A stretch of DNA of 64,000 nt from Rhopalosiphum padi. Taxonomy: Eukaryota; Arthropoda; Insecta; Hemiptera; Aphididae. The notes beneath the pieces were generated by a model. It saw only the letters and a program-made list of their open reading frames with translations, was not told where the DNA came from and ran no database searches. The stretch covers positions 44,618,152 through 44,682,151 of the forward strand of contig NC_083597.1 of assembly GCF_020882245.1 (NCBI RefSeq), in the 5' to 3' direction. The position numbers were made by a program, and so were the translations under genes. This document shows, piece after piece, positions 1 through 14,230 of the stretch (the first letter of the stretch is position 1; every line of letters starts with the position of its first letter).

Positions 1-135
1 GATTGGCAATATAATTCTGGCGAAGTGGCATTTTTGTATTGTTCAAAAATGACAAAACGTATAGGAACGTTTATTAACTTATCGGCTTCGTACAGCATCA
101 ACGATAGCTTAAAAGTTAATATACTGCAACTATAG
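1..135 (+). CDS. Possible 3'-terminal coding exon, cut by window edge
   Basis: Frame 1 is open from the first base for 44 codons and ends in TAG at 133-135. The other two plus frames close within 17 codons. The peptide mixes charged, polar and hydrophobic residues (it starts DWQYNSGEVAFLYC and ends LKVNILQL) and does not look like translated simple repeat. At this base composition 44 open codons would occur by chance a few percent of the time, so support is moderate. The sequence after the stop is AT-rich with scattered CpG and has an AATAAA at 908-913, which fits a 3' UTR. I do not recognise the family. The start or acceptor lies outside the window. It could equally be a chance frame. Confidence 0.35.
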   Translation, partial: DWQYNSGEVAFLYCSKMTKRIGTFINLSASYSINDSLKVNILQL

Positions 136-1650
136 ATTGCCATTATATATTTATGTATATTTTAAAAATGAAATAACATCAAGTGTATAGTCTCGAAAAA
201 AAAATTATTAAATTTATATGTATATAATATGGTTATTTATATTTATGTACAACTGAATCAATCAGAATATAGTTTAATTGCACATTTTATAGAAAAACTA
301 CACAAATGTGCTGCACCCTCGAAAATACTTATTTATTGTTACAATAAGTCTGAATCTAAAATTCTATAAACATATAACATACAACAGTCAATAATTATCG
401 CGTAACTATCTGCATCGATTGTGCGAGCAATCATATTTTTGTGTTCGTTCGTATGCGCTCTCGATGCGAACGATGCGAACCAAATTGTTGTTAGTACTCA
501 ATAGTATTATTCCGTTATAACAGTCAATTAATTTCGAAATATCGCGATCCGTCGTCGCCTCAAAAAATAATTATTAAAAATGTAAAAACCGTGTCTAGAC
601 CCTTAAGTCGTTGCGCGTAGTTTATAGAGCACTGCGGCAGTTAGTAGACGAAAGATATATATGCAAACTAGGACCTAAACGTATAAATGTTGGAGTACCG
701 TGTTGAAAATAATGATATATGATTTGGGTCGGGTCTTACAGCTATATAGTCTTCGTCTATGTAGCCGTGTCGCGTTTGAAAATATATGATCATATTATTA
801 TTTCTTTACGGCAATGGTGATGTGAAGGGCAACGTCGTTCGGGCGGCTACATTTCTTAGTAGATTAAAAAAAAAAAGTATACTTTTTTCACTGTATATAT
901 AAGACATAATAAATGGATGTACGTATTGATAACCATAAATTATGCATGTATACGGCGTAAAAATGAGAGTGCCTTGAATTTTTTGCCAACGATAGACTAA
1001 ATTTTCGCTTTTGACAATATGCCCCTGCCCAACTACCCGTCACCTGCCTGCACGACCACGTCCGCCACGAATATCATTCACATAATACGTCGTGTTTAGA
1101 TCACCGTCGTTCGACGACAATATATAGCACTATACCTGTGGTGTTAAGACGGAATTACATGATATAATTACATTTCCACCGTCGACGGTTGCACCTTGTC
1201 CAATAAGGTTATGTGTCAAATTTACTCGAATTGTGAACTGAACGTTGACGGATTCACGCGGTTATAATATGTCACGGCCACGATAATAGAATATATACGC
1301 TGCAGGTACACGAGCTGCTTATTGAATCCGCTTATAACCGCGACACGTCAAACTATACTATCGGAGGATTTCCGATCTCGCACACAATTCGGAATCTCCA
1401 TTAACGGCGCTTATAAATTATTGTAATATGGAAATCGTTTAGTTTACCGTCGGCAGTGCTGCGCTGCGATATATTTCATTCGGAACGTTTTGTCCACTCC
1501 GAATGACAACGAAACATTCGTCAGCGGGGACGCAAAAGCGCAAATAAACGCAATTTGTAAAGTCCGCAGGAACTTTTGAAAAATTAAACGTTTTAAATAG
1601 TTTTAGCCATCCATCCCGCGTGACTGTTTAAATATTGTCGCATTTAATCC
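136..1650. other. Possible 3' UTR and flank, CpG-containing
   Basis: There is no convincing frame here. The stretch is richer in CG dinucleotides than the DNA that follows and has AATAAA words at 908-913 and about 1541. If the frame ending at 135 is real, this would be its 3' UTR and downstream flank. Confidence 0.3.
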
Positions 1651-3868
1651 GACTGTATTGAAAATCAACTGATATTATTTTAAACAGACTTGAACAGTAA
1701 AGCTTCATAATTTTGGGCGTAAAATTACACTTACACTATATATATATATTAGAAATTATATTTCATTTCCAATTATTAATTTATCTTCGTACAACTTACA
1801 CGTTTAATTTAATATTTGCACGAATACTGTTATCATATAGCGATGTATGTCTGTGTATGTGTATAGAGAGAAAAACGTAAAACGATAATTTGTTAATAAT
1901 CGCGGAATGATCATGTGTACGGGAGCTTGAAAATTATTATTACTAAAGAAATTTCGATATTGTATCGTATTGCGTTATCGCACAAACGCATTCCGCCGCT
2001 TGTAATCAAGTCTTTTAAATAATTTGTATACACTTGCCGAGTAAGCCTTGTGGAAACACAATCATAGTTAATCAACAGACTGTAAAATTATATTTAAAAT
2101 TAATTAATAACCTAACCCGCTGTTATATAAAGTAAATACTTCTTTTGTGCGCGTTTAATGTGTATGAAACGTTTTTTTCCGGTCGGAACAATAGTTCTTA
2201 TTGTATATAAAAGAAATGTTATGTAGTTAGTTTTTTTATCGATTCCCTCAACGCACGTTCAACATAAATAAAAACAATTACCAGTTACCACTCGTGAAGT
2301 TATGTTTTGCTTAATGCGTATTCCACATGATGGCTTTTAAACACTATAAGATAGATAGTAGTTGTATATAGGTACGTTCAACTTACACACTTACGCTGTG
2401 TAGTTTGGCGAGAAGCGCATCGCATTACATTCGAATACTTATATGAAATTAACATTAGAAGAGGTACCTATATTCTCTGTTTCGTAATTTATTTTAATTA
2501 AGGATTATATAAATTATTTATATATTATTCGTATTATAAAATATATTATATTTTGTTTCATTCGTCTTACTTGAAATGTTATATTTTACAGATATAATTT
2601 CGTATAATTGTATGAACATTTTTTTTTCAAAAAAAAACTGCTTAAAGCTACTGAAAACCGGGTTTATATGATTTGATTGACACTGTCAGTGAAAAAAAAA
2701 CCCGGTACAATAATTATTGACTAACACTTTGCGTGTAATTTGTCTATACATTTTAAATAATCCCAGATATCGATTTTGGCGGAATATTAATATTTATGAT
2801 TAGTAGACATCACATTTCAATAATTTATCGCATATTTCTGTTCATATTTAATAATGTTTGCAATTCTTAGTAACTGTTTATCTGACAAGCTATTTCAACC
2901 ATGCTTGAAAATCTTGGGTTTTTTTTCAATATTTTATATTATGTGTGGTTACTGGTTAGAATTTAATTTATAGTGAAATGTTCGAATTCCACAAATATTA
3001 TAACATTATTAAAATTATACATTTTTAGATTTTTAAACCAATCTGAATAATATACGCACTCAAGTTAAGAAAAAATTGTTTAAATACCATCATAGTAACT
3101 TTAAAATAAATTATTTAAACATTTTTACCCCTCCAGCTAGAGGATGACTCACATATTTATGTCTACCCGACAAGTATCCAACGTACAATGTCTGTCAGTT
3201 GATATTACATTTGTTTGAAATGTAAATTAATAACATACAATTTTAAACTCGTGTCATTGTAATCTACATTATTATTTATAATAATTAATTATAAAATATG
3301 TATTTTTTATTTTATTGTTTAGAATATCATCATATGCACCGTACCTAGATTAAAATTATCATAAACGTATCATAAGTATTTCTATCAGTTTTCCTACAAT
3401 AAACTTTAAAAACTATCGTTTGCATTTTTTTTTTTTTTTTAATACGATCGTTGACTTGTTAATAATTGTTAAAAGTCTAATAATTAATCTCTATATAGGG
3501 CAATTTTCTTCTTATAGTGATATAAATATTAATCGTAATTAAAAATATCCTCCCATAGAAAAGTACATCAATTATTGTTTTATTATGAGTAATATTTATC
3601 AGAATACGATTTGATGCAATATAATTTGTATTAAATGAAAACAAATATTTTTAGAAACGATTTATTATAATTTATAATAATAAAAGTCATAAAATTTACA
3701 AAATTAAAAATGTATAATTTGAATAATTTTCAAGCATGGCAAGAATTCTAATAGTATATAATATATTTATTAATTTTTGTGTGATACTTCTCTAATATTT
3801 TTTAAAAAATAGTTTCTCGCATCGCGTCAATGTCACTTTTTATGTACGTATTATAAGGTAGTATACTA
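1651..3868. other. AT-rich noncoding stretch
   Basis: Very AT-rich with homopolymer T and A runs (for example 3425-3440). Only a short inverted repeat at 2657-2706 stands out. No frame or splice pair looks genic. Confidence 0.6.
2657..2706. repeat. Short inverted repeat
   Basis: ACCGGGTTT at 2657-2665 is repeated inverted as AAACCCGGT at 2698-2706. The spacer holds a smaller palindrome (CACTGTCAGTG). It is a GC clamp in an AT-rich setting. It could be the relic of a tiny MITE or a chance hairpin. Confidence 0.35.
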
Positions 3869-3930
3869 CAAGGGCGGATACAAGTGGATAATGACTGCAA
3901 TTCCCCCCCCCGTTCACAAAAAAAAGTATC
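3869..3930 (+). mobile_element. hAT MITE left-end fragment
   Basis: It begins CAAGGGCGGATACAAGTGG, which closely matches the left terminal repeat of the intact hAT MITE at 18162 (CAAGGGAGGATCCAGGGG). The next bases (a C-run, CGTT, an A-run, then AGT) also follow the layout of that copy. No matching right end is seen downstream, so this is a truncated copy. Confidence 0.5.
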
Positions 3931-4729
3931 ATATATTCCAATGAAGTTTGTAAACCTACCAAATATACTCGTATTATCAATTAAATAAAATATTTCGAAA
4001 ATCTTTTTTTGATATTAATCGCTTTCAAATTGCTTTCACGCTGCTTAGATACAATAGATGTATTTAATACCACTCTGGTTTGCATTATGGAAAATGAAGT
4101 GAAAACTTTACTCAACACTTTATTTTATTACTTAAAAATGACGGAATATCGTAGTGTTGTTTATTATTTTGTTTTGTTTTTATTATTAAAATATAATTGA
4201 GTATGTTAAATGTTATCATACATGATAACTTGTTATAATATTAAATATTATAACAAAATTATGTATGCAATTAAAATTTGTTCAAGTCGGGTTCACAAAC
4301 TAAATAGAGTTTTTTTTAAATAGCAAAATCATTTTTTTCTGCGTGTTTTCGACTGTGAACTTTAGTTTAAATTACTAAGTACTTTGATATTTTTTTTCCA
4401 AAAAGTAAATTGTTATATATAATTCAAAATATAAATGTTTAACGTAATACGCTTATATATTACATTATCTAATATTTAAATCTGTTTTAACCACAAGTAT
4501 ACGATATTATTATTCTATACAATATTATGGTAATTTAATAAACAATAATACATATGTTGAATAGCAGTATTAAAAATATTAAAACTACATATTTCGTATG
4601 TTTTATTATTTTTTAAATTTTTGATTTATAACGAGACGTAATCATAAAATAGTTATGAATCTAATATTTAAGTATATTATAATACAGTTGCAATAAAATA
4701 ATAATTGACACCTGCACGCTATGGATCCT
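3931..4729. other. AT-rich noncoding stretch
   Basis: Very AT-rich. A 63-codon frame at 4009-4200 is hydrophobic and biased by TTT/TTA codons, with no splice or start support, so I read it as chance. Nothing else is seen. Confidence 0.55.
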
Positions 4730-5206
4730 TCAATATTGTATTATGTGTTTGTGAAAATAAAATTCGTCAAAATATAATATACGAACCCTCGTTAATATAT
4801 ATATACAGTTATATTTTAATATTATTATAGTTATTGTAAATGCAAGTATAACTTCAGAGCATAATATAAGTAAAAACAGATTACCTCGTGTACGGATTAC
4901 TCGAGGGAACACCAAAGTCAAAAATAAGGCCATCACGATTTTATGTCCATTCGATTCTGAGACCATAAAATAATGAAATATGATTTTTACCGCAGAGGAA
5001 GGAGGATCGCGATGGAGTAAAAGAAAAGTAAGTATTATCAAAACTATGGTGTAAGCAACACAATAAAGGTACCAGCCAGTCGATCTCGAATACAACAAGG
5101 CTAATGTAATGGTTTCAAAATCGTACAACGAGTTTTGAAAGCCTTTAACTCCGTCCAATTTAACAAATGTTAACGAAAATTCAAAAAAGCCTTTATTCAT
5201 ACACAT
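4730..5206 (-). CDS. Hypothetical membrane protein ORF or exon
   Basis: This is the longest open frame in the window, 158 codons with an ATG start and an in-frame TAA 12 nt upstream of it. The first 107 residues have mixed codon use and look more like protein than the AT-rich flanks. Hydrophobic segments lie near residues 45-64, 89-100 and 109-130, so the product would be a membrane protein. After about residue 130 the sequence becomes Ile/Tyr-rich and is probably read-through. A donor-like GAG|GTAATC sits at 4884/4883, so a real exon might be 4885-5206 and the rest intron. I recognise no family. The alternative is a chance frame in AT-rich DNA. Base composition in 4885-5206 is noticeably less AT-rich than on either side. 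Confidence 0.35.
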   Translation of the reverse strand: MCMNKGFFEFSLTFVKLDGVKGFQNSLYDFETITLALLYSRSTGWYLYCVAYTIVLIILTFLLLHRDPPSSAVKIIFHYFMVSESNGHKIVMALFLTLVFPRVIRTRGNLFLLILCSEVILAFTITIIILKYNCIYILTRVRILYFDEFYFHKHIIQY

Positions 5207-8200
5207 TACAATGAATTAAGACTAATTTTCCCGGACTGCGCAATGTCTATGTTGAGCTCGAGCGATAATTTTGTTTACTTTAAAAACTCTTCACTGCATT
5301 ATTTAGGAGCAGACAAGTTATTAAAGTAATACATAATAAAATATTACTTAAAAGTGTAAACGTATTTATTTATGCGAACTCGGCTGAAACAGTACCGCTA
5401 TTTCACGATTTCAATATTGTGCTTGACTATTTTTATTATTATGGGTTATTTGACTATTTTTACGGTAAAAACTATGCTTTCGTGATTTTTTCGAAATCTC
5501 GCTCCGGACAAAAACGATTGGACAAGTGCGTGACACTAAACTGTGTGATTTAGTCGTTTTCACTCTAAAAAATTGACTTGACACTTTTTAGCCGATCGCT
5601 AGCTACGTATAAAATACGATATATATATATTATATATAAGATATAACTAATACAACGAACGTGTTAATATATCATTGTTTCAGTTGACGTGACCATGACG
5701 GGTTGCCCAATGTCCTCACCGACTGTTCGCAAACGACTCTGTAATATGTTTATATACGCACCGCCGTAAATTACTATTATTTTCTGTGCAGTGCCCCAAA
5801 GTTACGAACGGGGTTTTTTTGTTTTTTTTTTTTTTTCACTCGGTTGCGAATCATTTTATTTACGGCCGGACCCATCTTGCTCTCAAATTGTCACCGAACA
5901 CAACAATGTACTTATAACGTCTCTCCGTGGAAACTATCATTTTGACGGCCGTATAAATGATTTTAATACTTTGTGCCTATTGTTCGTCGTCCGTCGTCGT
6001 CTCTCGCGTTAATTGACGCGGACGTAAATTATCGAGTTGACGATTTTCTCAATCTCTTTAAGGTCTGACATTCATTTTATATAGAGATATTTTTTGTTCT
6101 TTAAGGAGTAAAAATCGTTTTTATTTTATATTTTTTTTTTCAAAATTTTATTTACTATATTATTATTTTTATTTCCTCAAACATAACGTGTCATATACCT
6201 AATGTGGTTAAATATCACACATTAAATTAAAAAGAAAATTATTCTATTTGCCCTCATATAGATTAGAATTCTTAGAGAAACGGACAAGTATATCAAAACT
6301 TCGTGAGGTACCCGCAACCAATCAAGTTACTTGTTTTAACCCCGAGGCTATTCATTAATTCTATGTTTATTGCCTAATAAACACATTACATTTTCAAAAT
6401 TATATTAACGATAGATTTCCAAGTTGGCAAAAATATTATAAATGGCTTCAAAATATAAAATAGAAAAATAAAATATTAGATTTAAAAAAGTAACATAGAA
6501 ATTAATAGTAAAATCGTTGGTTTTACGTATAATTACTCACAGCTTAAAATAGAAACTAAAAATTGTTAAAATTGTTTTCTTATCTTTGAAAAAATATAGT
6601 AGGACTTTTATGGTTACATTTTTCTATATATATATATTATATTTTTGTTATATTTACATTTTTTTTGTTAGACATTCTTTTGAAAATTTCTCGGAAACAA
6701 AATCAATATTGTATAATCATGAAATAACTACTAAAAATTGCCATTTCAGTCACAATGTGTACGGGAGGAAGCCCGTCAAAAGTTATTCATTATTTTTTTT
6801 TTTATTTCTAAGGCGCGATAAGAATTTTATATAATCACTAATAAACACAGTGCGTTCTATAAAAACCAGCCCAAGTCTCTTAAAATAAATTATACTGGGT
6901 TTTAACAATTCTGTGGTATTTTTCACAGTAACTCAATAAAAACCAACCAGTTGTAGCAAATAGTTCCCAAATTTCTTCGAACGCATTTTTCTATTAATAT
7001 ATCGAGTCCTAAGGAAAATAACTAATAAGTAGGGAATAATGCATTAATCAAATTATCTACAGGGTTATGAAAACTCTGCTATAACAGTGGCTACTATTAA
7101 TAAACAAATTAAGTATATAAAATATATTTTATATACAAGAAGAAGCGCCTAGAACATAAACCAAGATTAGGTACTGTTATTTACTATCATAATATTATGC
7201 TATCGTTATAGTGAATTAAATTTAATAACTCATTCCAATTTCTATTTAGATACTTGAACAATTTTTTTTTTACAAACAATTCATCTGCTTAATATTTTTC
7301 AATAAAAAAAATATGTTTTTCGTTTAAAAATACGAAGTTTGTAATTATTTTTATGAATTTATAATGTTATTAAACTACTCGTATATTATTTTTAATAATA
7401 ATACAATAATTGATTAATATCAATTTATTTTGTTTATTTTGTTATTCAAAATTCGAAACGAGAGAGTATATAATACCAAAAACTAAACTTTATAACTTTA
7501 AAATATATCGAAGAAAACAATTTTATAATATTTTTGAGCACTCAACTGAACCACTAAAGGATATAATATGTCGGGCAAAATCGTTTTCTCCTTATTATAA
7601 CTGCAAGAACATCCAACATAATGAGTATAATTTATTTTCATCTACATACAACTTTGATATACAATTCAGCTTAAAAGCATAATCTTCTCAATTGATTTCA
7701 TTCGAGTTTTAATTAAAGCTTACAGAACAGTATAACTAGTATCCATATTACTTAGTACCTTAATTGAATTTATCTAAATGATGATAGTCACAATTTTTAG
7801 CTGTATTTCTGTAGTATGCTTCATTCATATTGTCTTTATAAATAACTCAGAAATTCTAAAAATTATATTAAATAAGCTATAATTTCTGTAAACCGAGAAA
7901 TTGACTTATTTTCATTTAATTTTGTGTTATATATTACTTAAATTAAGACGTTTCATAGTTAAAATAATCTAAATCAAGAATATGTCACAATAATTTAATT
8001 AAATAGTGATAAAAAAGACATTTTGAAAAAAAAATTAGAAAATACTTTCGACAGTGAAAAGTATTGTAAATATTAATATTTACAAACCGTCCTATGCATT
8101 TAGATTATTTTATTAATATAGTTAACGATAATATGGACCTTTAAGATTAAAAAAAAAAAAAAAATAATGATATTAAACTATCGCTCGTACCGTTTACAAT

Positions 8201-11200
8201 TTATAATATTAAGAAATTATACTAAGGCGATACAATTAACATGAAATGGTCTATAAAATAAAAGAACTATTTAGTTTACATCTATAACAATAACATAATA
8301 CTTATATTATAGTTTATACGATTATTATTGAAAAATTAAAATAATACGTTTAGACTAGTTAAACTTTGTGCTACATTTAAAAAAATATAAAGCATAAACA
8401 AGCTTAATAATGTTATTACATTTGAGCTTTATTTAAATTTTCTGCAGACTGCAGTTTACAATTAATTTACTAGGGATTAATTATAATTAACACTAAATAT
8501 TTTAAAAGCATAATAATCATAGTAGGAATTTTTAGACCTGGAACGTGTTTATAATGCAAATAAGATTTCTAAAAGAATGACAAAAATATTTAGTATTGGT
8601 AAAATTTTTTAAAATAAACTTCATTGTTGATGTTTCCAAATGGAAACCTGCCGAAAAACTTTTGATAAAGTACTCAATTTATGAATACACAAAAAAAATT
8701 AATAAATAAAGCTTGACAAGATTAGACAGTAAATAATTTAAAACACTCCCGATTGTATTAAATTTTAGAAATTAAATTATTAATAATGCATTATAAATAT
8801 TTTTAATTAAAAAAACGAAATGATTTTTACTTTTTTTAAATTTGGTAAATAATTTATTCCAAATAAAATTAACATGTAGGTATTAATGTTATAAATAATT
8901 TTAAATTTTAAACTAGTTACATGCTTTAATCAATCATAAAATAGTTTTAATTAAACTTGTTGTAGCCAATTAAGCTACCTCCACATTTTTGTTCTTGACT
9001 AAAAGAGACTATTAAGAGAGTATTTAAGAGACTAAGAAATTATTTTATTGGATATAGACATTCCATAGTATTTTTAAATTGGTTACAAAAAAGAATTAAG
9101 AACAAATATAAAAATTAAATAATAATAATTAGTTTAATATTGTAAGTTATAAAATTAACTATTAAAATGATTCTACAGTTGCATATTATATAATGTTTAT
9201 TTTATTTTTAAAATTATATTGACGGTTTATAATATGCTCATAAAAACAATAAGTAAGTGGCCAGACTGCAATATTAATATTACGACTTCAGTAAGGAGAT
9301 GTCCAGGTATTATATTTTTTATTATAATATTATTATTATTTTTAATTTTTATTTTACTACTATCTCGTATTTAATTTATAAGATATTTTTAAATATTTCA
9401 TTAAATCTGTGAATTAATGTGCTCATTAAAACTTGTTTAGTAATTTTGATTCTAAAATTTAATATATGTAATCTAATATAGTTATAAATAGCTTTGTTTG
9501 CTAAGCAACTATTATCCATAATATTTAAATTTAGTTATTATATGTTAAAAATATGATATACTGGTTAGTGGATATATAGCTTTATTTTCTAACAACATTT
9601 TATTATTCCCTGAATCTGATAATAATTTATAGTAAAAAAATTAGTTTGATCTAATGATTATCTAATTAAATTTTATGAAAACTACCTACCCGTAAAATTA
9701 GTATTATTACGCTATAAGTAATTATTCTATTAAACTACTTTGCCGAATTCAATTCCTCAATCTTAAAATTGTAAAATTACAAAAATATCATTACCTAAAT
9801 AACTTCTATAGCTTGCATTACGAAAATTAAATTTTGCTCTTACTAATTATTATATGATCGAATCGTTTACATTTACGAAAATAAATAAGTAGTTAGGTAC
9901 ATCAAAAAAGTTATTTCCCGTTGAATATTATACTACATTTTACGATGACGCCTTTAAAATATATATACTAATAAACATTTAGTATTATATTATGTACGCC
10001 TTTGATGTTCTTAAATTAACAAAAAAAAAAATGTGTAATGATGATATTTTTCAATATTGTTTCATCACATCGCATTGGATTTGGAAATAATACAAATCCT
10101 TCATAGGGGCACTTGAGAAAATGAGATGCGTTCAGGCGTGAATCAAAACTTAAATCAATAAGTATATAATACAATATATAGGTATTGCGTATACGCTACA
10201 ACTTATGATTTATTCAAGGTAATAGTTTTTTTATTTTATTTTTTTTTTTTTAAATCGCAATTGCTCAACGTCAAAGAAAATATCTATAATGGAGTATGTG
10301 CCTATATACATTGTATATGAAAAGTGCTATTGAAAGTATAAGGAACTGGTTATATTCGACATCGTATTCTTCCGGGTTTTTTTTCTTGAATTTTAGGTGA
10401 AATAAAAAAAATGTAACACATCGGAGATTATATTAGGCACATCGAATTATTGGTTAGATCTTTAAAAGTTGTGATATGATAAATTGAATCTGGACCTGCG
10501 TTTAGACAGGTCTTAAGCATATTGTGTATATTCTCGTATAATATACAACAATATCTCTTATTGTTTAAAATCTAAAAGCCACTTCACGTTTCCTGTAATT
10601 TTTTTGTGATTAAAGTGAGAAGGTTAGTAAAAAAAAAAAAAAATTCGCCAGAAATGTTTTTTGCAAATAATTATGACAAAAGAATTTTTAGAGAAAAATA
10701 ATATTGCATTAATAATTAATGCTTTAGTCTTGTTATTATTATTTGCTTATAAATAATAAACACAGGCCAGATGAAATTATGTTTTTTGAAATGAGTACTT
10801 TTGTTTACGTATACAAAAACACATTGTTTTCCGCCTAAACATAATACACGAACTTTCCGAGTGGACTAAATAGAAGATACCTACCCTTCGTTAATATGAA
10901 CATTAAAATATCAAAACCAATTTCCCCAACAGTGTCGAAATAACATACTAAATACTTATCACTGTGCTTTAAATATAAAAGGCACTACAATATACATTTG
11001 TTTCACATAAATTCACCGGACAGACTTAGAAATTGTTTTTTTTTTTAAATTGTTAATTTATAGTAATTCAATATAAAACCACTTAATTTTACCATAATTT
11101 TCTTCTTGTTGGAAGGACATTTCTTAAAATTATAATTTTTTTTAAAACATTATTTAATATACGTTTATTTTTACCGTGAACAAGTATTTAGTGTATAGTG

Positions 11201-13490
11201 AATATCATCATATATTTGTTAAGTAAAGTTATTAAGTTCTGTATCGAAACAGAAATTATTATACAAATAGGATTATTATAATTGTTGGTATGCAATATCT
11301 TAAGGTCCCAAAATGTTTATAAATATCAAAATTGTGTCTTGGATTTCAGAGACAATTTAAATTTTACAGAATGTAAAGAAATAGGGCTGTCTATTTAAGA
11401 AAATTATACGATTACAAACGTTCATATACTTATGGGACTTACGGGAGCCAGTTCTGACGCATTCAATATTTATAACATTTACCGTCGCGGTAACTATTCG
11501 GAGTACTGTGCAGAGCCGCAATGCTATCTATAATAATAATAATAATAATGATATAAATAATAAAATACGTGACGGGCATGATGTGATTAGATTTCAATTA
11601 GGCCAATGGCGCTGCAGAAGGTAACTACATTAATTTCGTCGTTTGAGCCGACGACGTAGTCCCAGCGGATTCTCGTGCGCGTAATGGGCGTATTGTGTGA
11701 CCACGACGATTGTAGGTCGGTAAGGAGGTTCGTATTTCATGTGTTTTGTCCGACTACGACTAATTGAAACTGATGGATAAGATTTTAAAATCAAATAGGT
11801 TACAAAGTACGTCGTCGGTACCTACATTATTAACCATTAGGATATAGGCCACATATCACGAGGATTGAATTAATAGAGATCTATAGGCGCCCATATTTTT
11901 GAGCGTCGTGCCCGAATTCCATCAATATCCATCTTTATCGTTTAGGTAGAAAGGTGCCTACTTTGATTCCACCACAAGAGATTTGAGTTGATAATAACTC
12001 ATTGATTCCGGCATTTTTATGTTGTTATCATTTATTAAGTACTCAAACTTGAGCTTTTGTTTTTCATATTGAAAAAAACCAAAAATAAGTTAAGCGAGGA
12101 ACGCTTCTGATTAAAAATTACAAATTGAAATCGTTTTACAACTGACATAAACACTATGCAGTATAATATAATTTACCTACATTTATAAAGTTACAAAAAT
12201 TTCAAATCAACCCAAAAAAAAACTAAACAATTAGAAATGAGAAATAATACTTACTGTTTCTACTGTTTCTAGTTTTTAAAACCGAAAATTATTCAAAACG
12301 GTAAAAAAATAATTTATACGAATCGGCTTTATGAGTACAATAGTTGTATTGTTATTTATAATATATTTTTATAACTATTATATTTGGTGAAACCAGGCAG
12401 GAGTAAAGTAAAATTGGTAGTTAGCGAATTGAAGCACTTGAATTTAAGTTTATGAATTTTCATTGTATACCAAGTCTTATAAACTTTAGCCATTGACATG
12501 AATCATTAAATATTTTTGCCCGACATTGTAATATTATATTGATGTATTTTCGAAAACGTCACCGTACTCGTATAAAAATAAGATAATAAACAAAATTTTA
12601 CGATTCTGTTTGTATTCCGGCGATAGATTCTTCTTTTTCAGAGTAATAATAATAATATAGCATACCTACCCTATATACCTTAAGTATTCGACAGCCGAGA
12701 ACGGAATTTTTTATGAAAATTTTATGTTATTATTAAACTATGGTGGGATTTTATTTTTCATTAAAACTACGGCTGTTGCTGCTGCTGCTGCTGATTTTAT
12801 GAAATTCGTTAATGGTTATTCGGTGAACGAAATGATCGGCTTTGTTTTATACGCAGAACCTCGATTAACCTGCACAGCGTGTCCACGAGGCCTTACTTTC
12901 ATATTTTCCCGGTACCTTTTATGCAACCAATTCACCGTCCCTGTAAGTTGCGATATTATAATCAACGTTCGATTGAAATCGTCAAATTCATATAATTTAT
13001 ATTATATTCTGGCATATTGTATTTATTCATTTATTTATTTGATGATAATAAACGCCCATAATGGGCTTGTTTCAGTTGATAAAAATATGTACAACAACAG
13101 ACATAGAAGTTACCTAGAGAACAATATATGATAATATAGATAATTAAACGATAATAATATTACAGATTTTAATACAAACTATATATAAATTAATATAATA
13201 CAAATATATAGAATCAGAATGCATCTAAACTGTAAACTATAGAATAACTGTTTTACGATGATTTACAGTTGAGAGTATAACGTCTTTGTTTCGAATACTT
13301 TGTAAATTACTCAATATAACTTTTATCCGTGTTGTATCTTAAAATACAATAAAACTTAAAATTATAAGAGAAAAAAACAAAAATGACCTTGCAACAAACT
13401 CACAATATCGAATTGTGGCTGGGTGCGCGCGTCGTTCAAACTTCTTTAATATATAATTTATTATTATATATACATTATATTATTCTTTTG
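5207..13490. other. AT-rich intergenic or intronic desert
   Basis: More than 8 kb with no recognisable gene. Several frames of 70-135 codons exist (5791-6012, 6586-6834, 7410-7682, 12724-13131). They are hydrophobic or Asn/Ile/Tyr-rich and lack splice support. A GC-elevated island lies at about 11440-11760 and contains (AAT)n at 11531-11549. A (GCT)n tract at 12778-12793 encodes a short alanine run in the 12724 frame. No transposon ends are seen. Confidence 0.6.
12778..12793 (+). repeat. (GCT)n microsatellite
   Basis: Five perfect GCT units preceded by GCTGTT. In one frame it gives a short alanine run, but that frame has no other sign of being coding. Confidence 0.8.
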
Positions 13491-13595
13491 TTTTAGGCGA
13501 TTGAACAAAATACATTAAATCGGTCTCCCGTGCCGCCAGACTGAACTCCGCCAACGCAAACGACCACTGTTATTATATCGGACGGTCGCAAAAAA

Positions 13596-13628
13596 ACACA
13601 TACACACACATATATATATATATATATA
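13596..13628. repeat. Compound (CA)n(TA)n microsatellite
   Basis: A CA tract is followed directly by a perfect TA tract. Confidence 0.85.
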
Positions 13629-14213
13629 GTATCGCTATACGTCATAAAAGCACAACATAATATTATATAATATATTTTGTGTGTGTGTGTAATAACAACC
13701 ACCAGTGCCCCCCTGCTTCCGGTTCCCGTTTCCCGCGAGTGTCCAGACCAAAATCAGTTACACGCGCGGATAACGGCGTCCGAGACTCTCCGAACAGGAT
13801 TTTCCAATCCGGAAATCGAACCTCCACAGCCCCCTCGCAGACGGCGTCCACGCGTTATACGCGTTTCACATAATATTATGGGCTGCGCGCCGCCGGTCGT
13901 CCGTTGGCGAGATCTCTCGTCGTGACCACCGCCGTCGACTAGCATTTATCCATTATTCAAACGACTTAAATGAAGATGCGTATCGCACCGACGAGGGGAT
14001 TACCCGTTCACACCCCTTTTACTCTATTTCCGTTCCCGTGCGGCTCACGTCCACGGACCAGGTTTCTAATCCGTTTCCAAACAACTTGATTTCCGGTTTC
14101 CGGTGTTCTCGGCAGCGGCGGCGGTGGCCGCCGTGGAGTCCACCTCTGTATCGAAAGCCGGCCCGTCATCGGCGGGTGCGGTATACAGTGTAGTAGTGTA
14201 ATAATGAGTTTAT

Positions 14214-14230
14214 GTGTGCGCGCGCGCGCG
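14214..14230. repeat. (TG)n(CG)n tract, Z-DNA-prone
   Basis: Seventeen bases of perfectly alternating purine and pyrimidine, ending in six CG units. Confidence 0.8.

Noticed and set aside
11365..11390. AGAATGTAAAGAAATAGGG resembles the microRNA miR-1 sequence.
   Set aside because: The seed differs at its first bases, later bases mismatch, and no surrounding hairpin is visible.
11602..11620. AATTAG|GCCAATGGCGCTGCAGAAG|GTAACT as a 19-nt first coding exon (MALQK).
   Set aside because: The acceptor has almost no pyrimidine tract and there is no partner exon.
12724..13131. 135-codon plus-strand frame with an alanine run.
   Set aside because: The alanine run comes from a (GCT)n microsatellite. 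The rest is Ile/Tyr/Asn-rich, as expected of AT-rich DNA, with no splice support.
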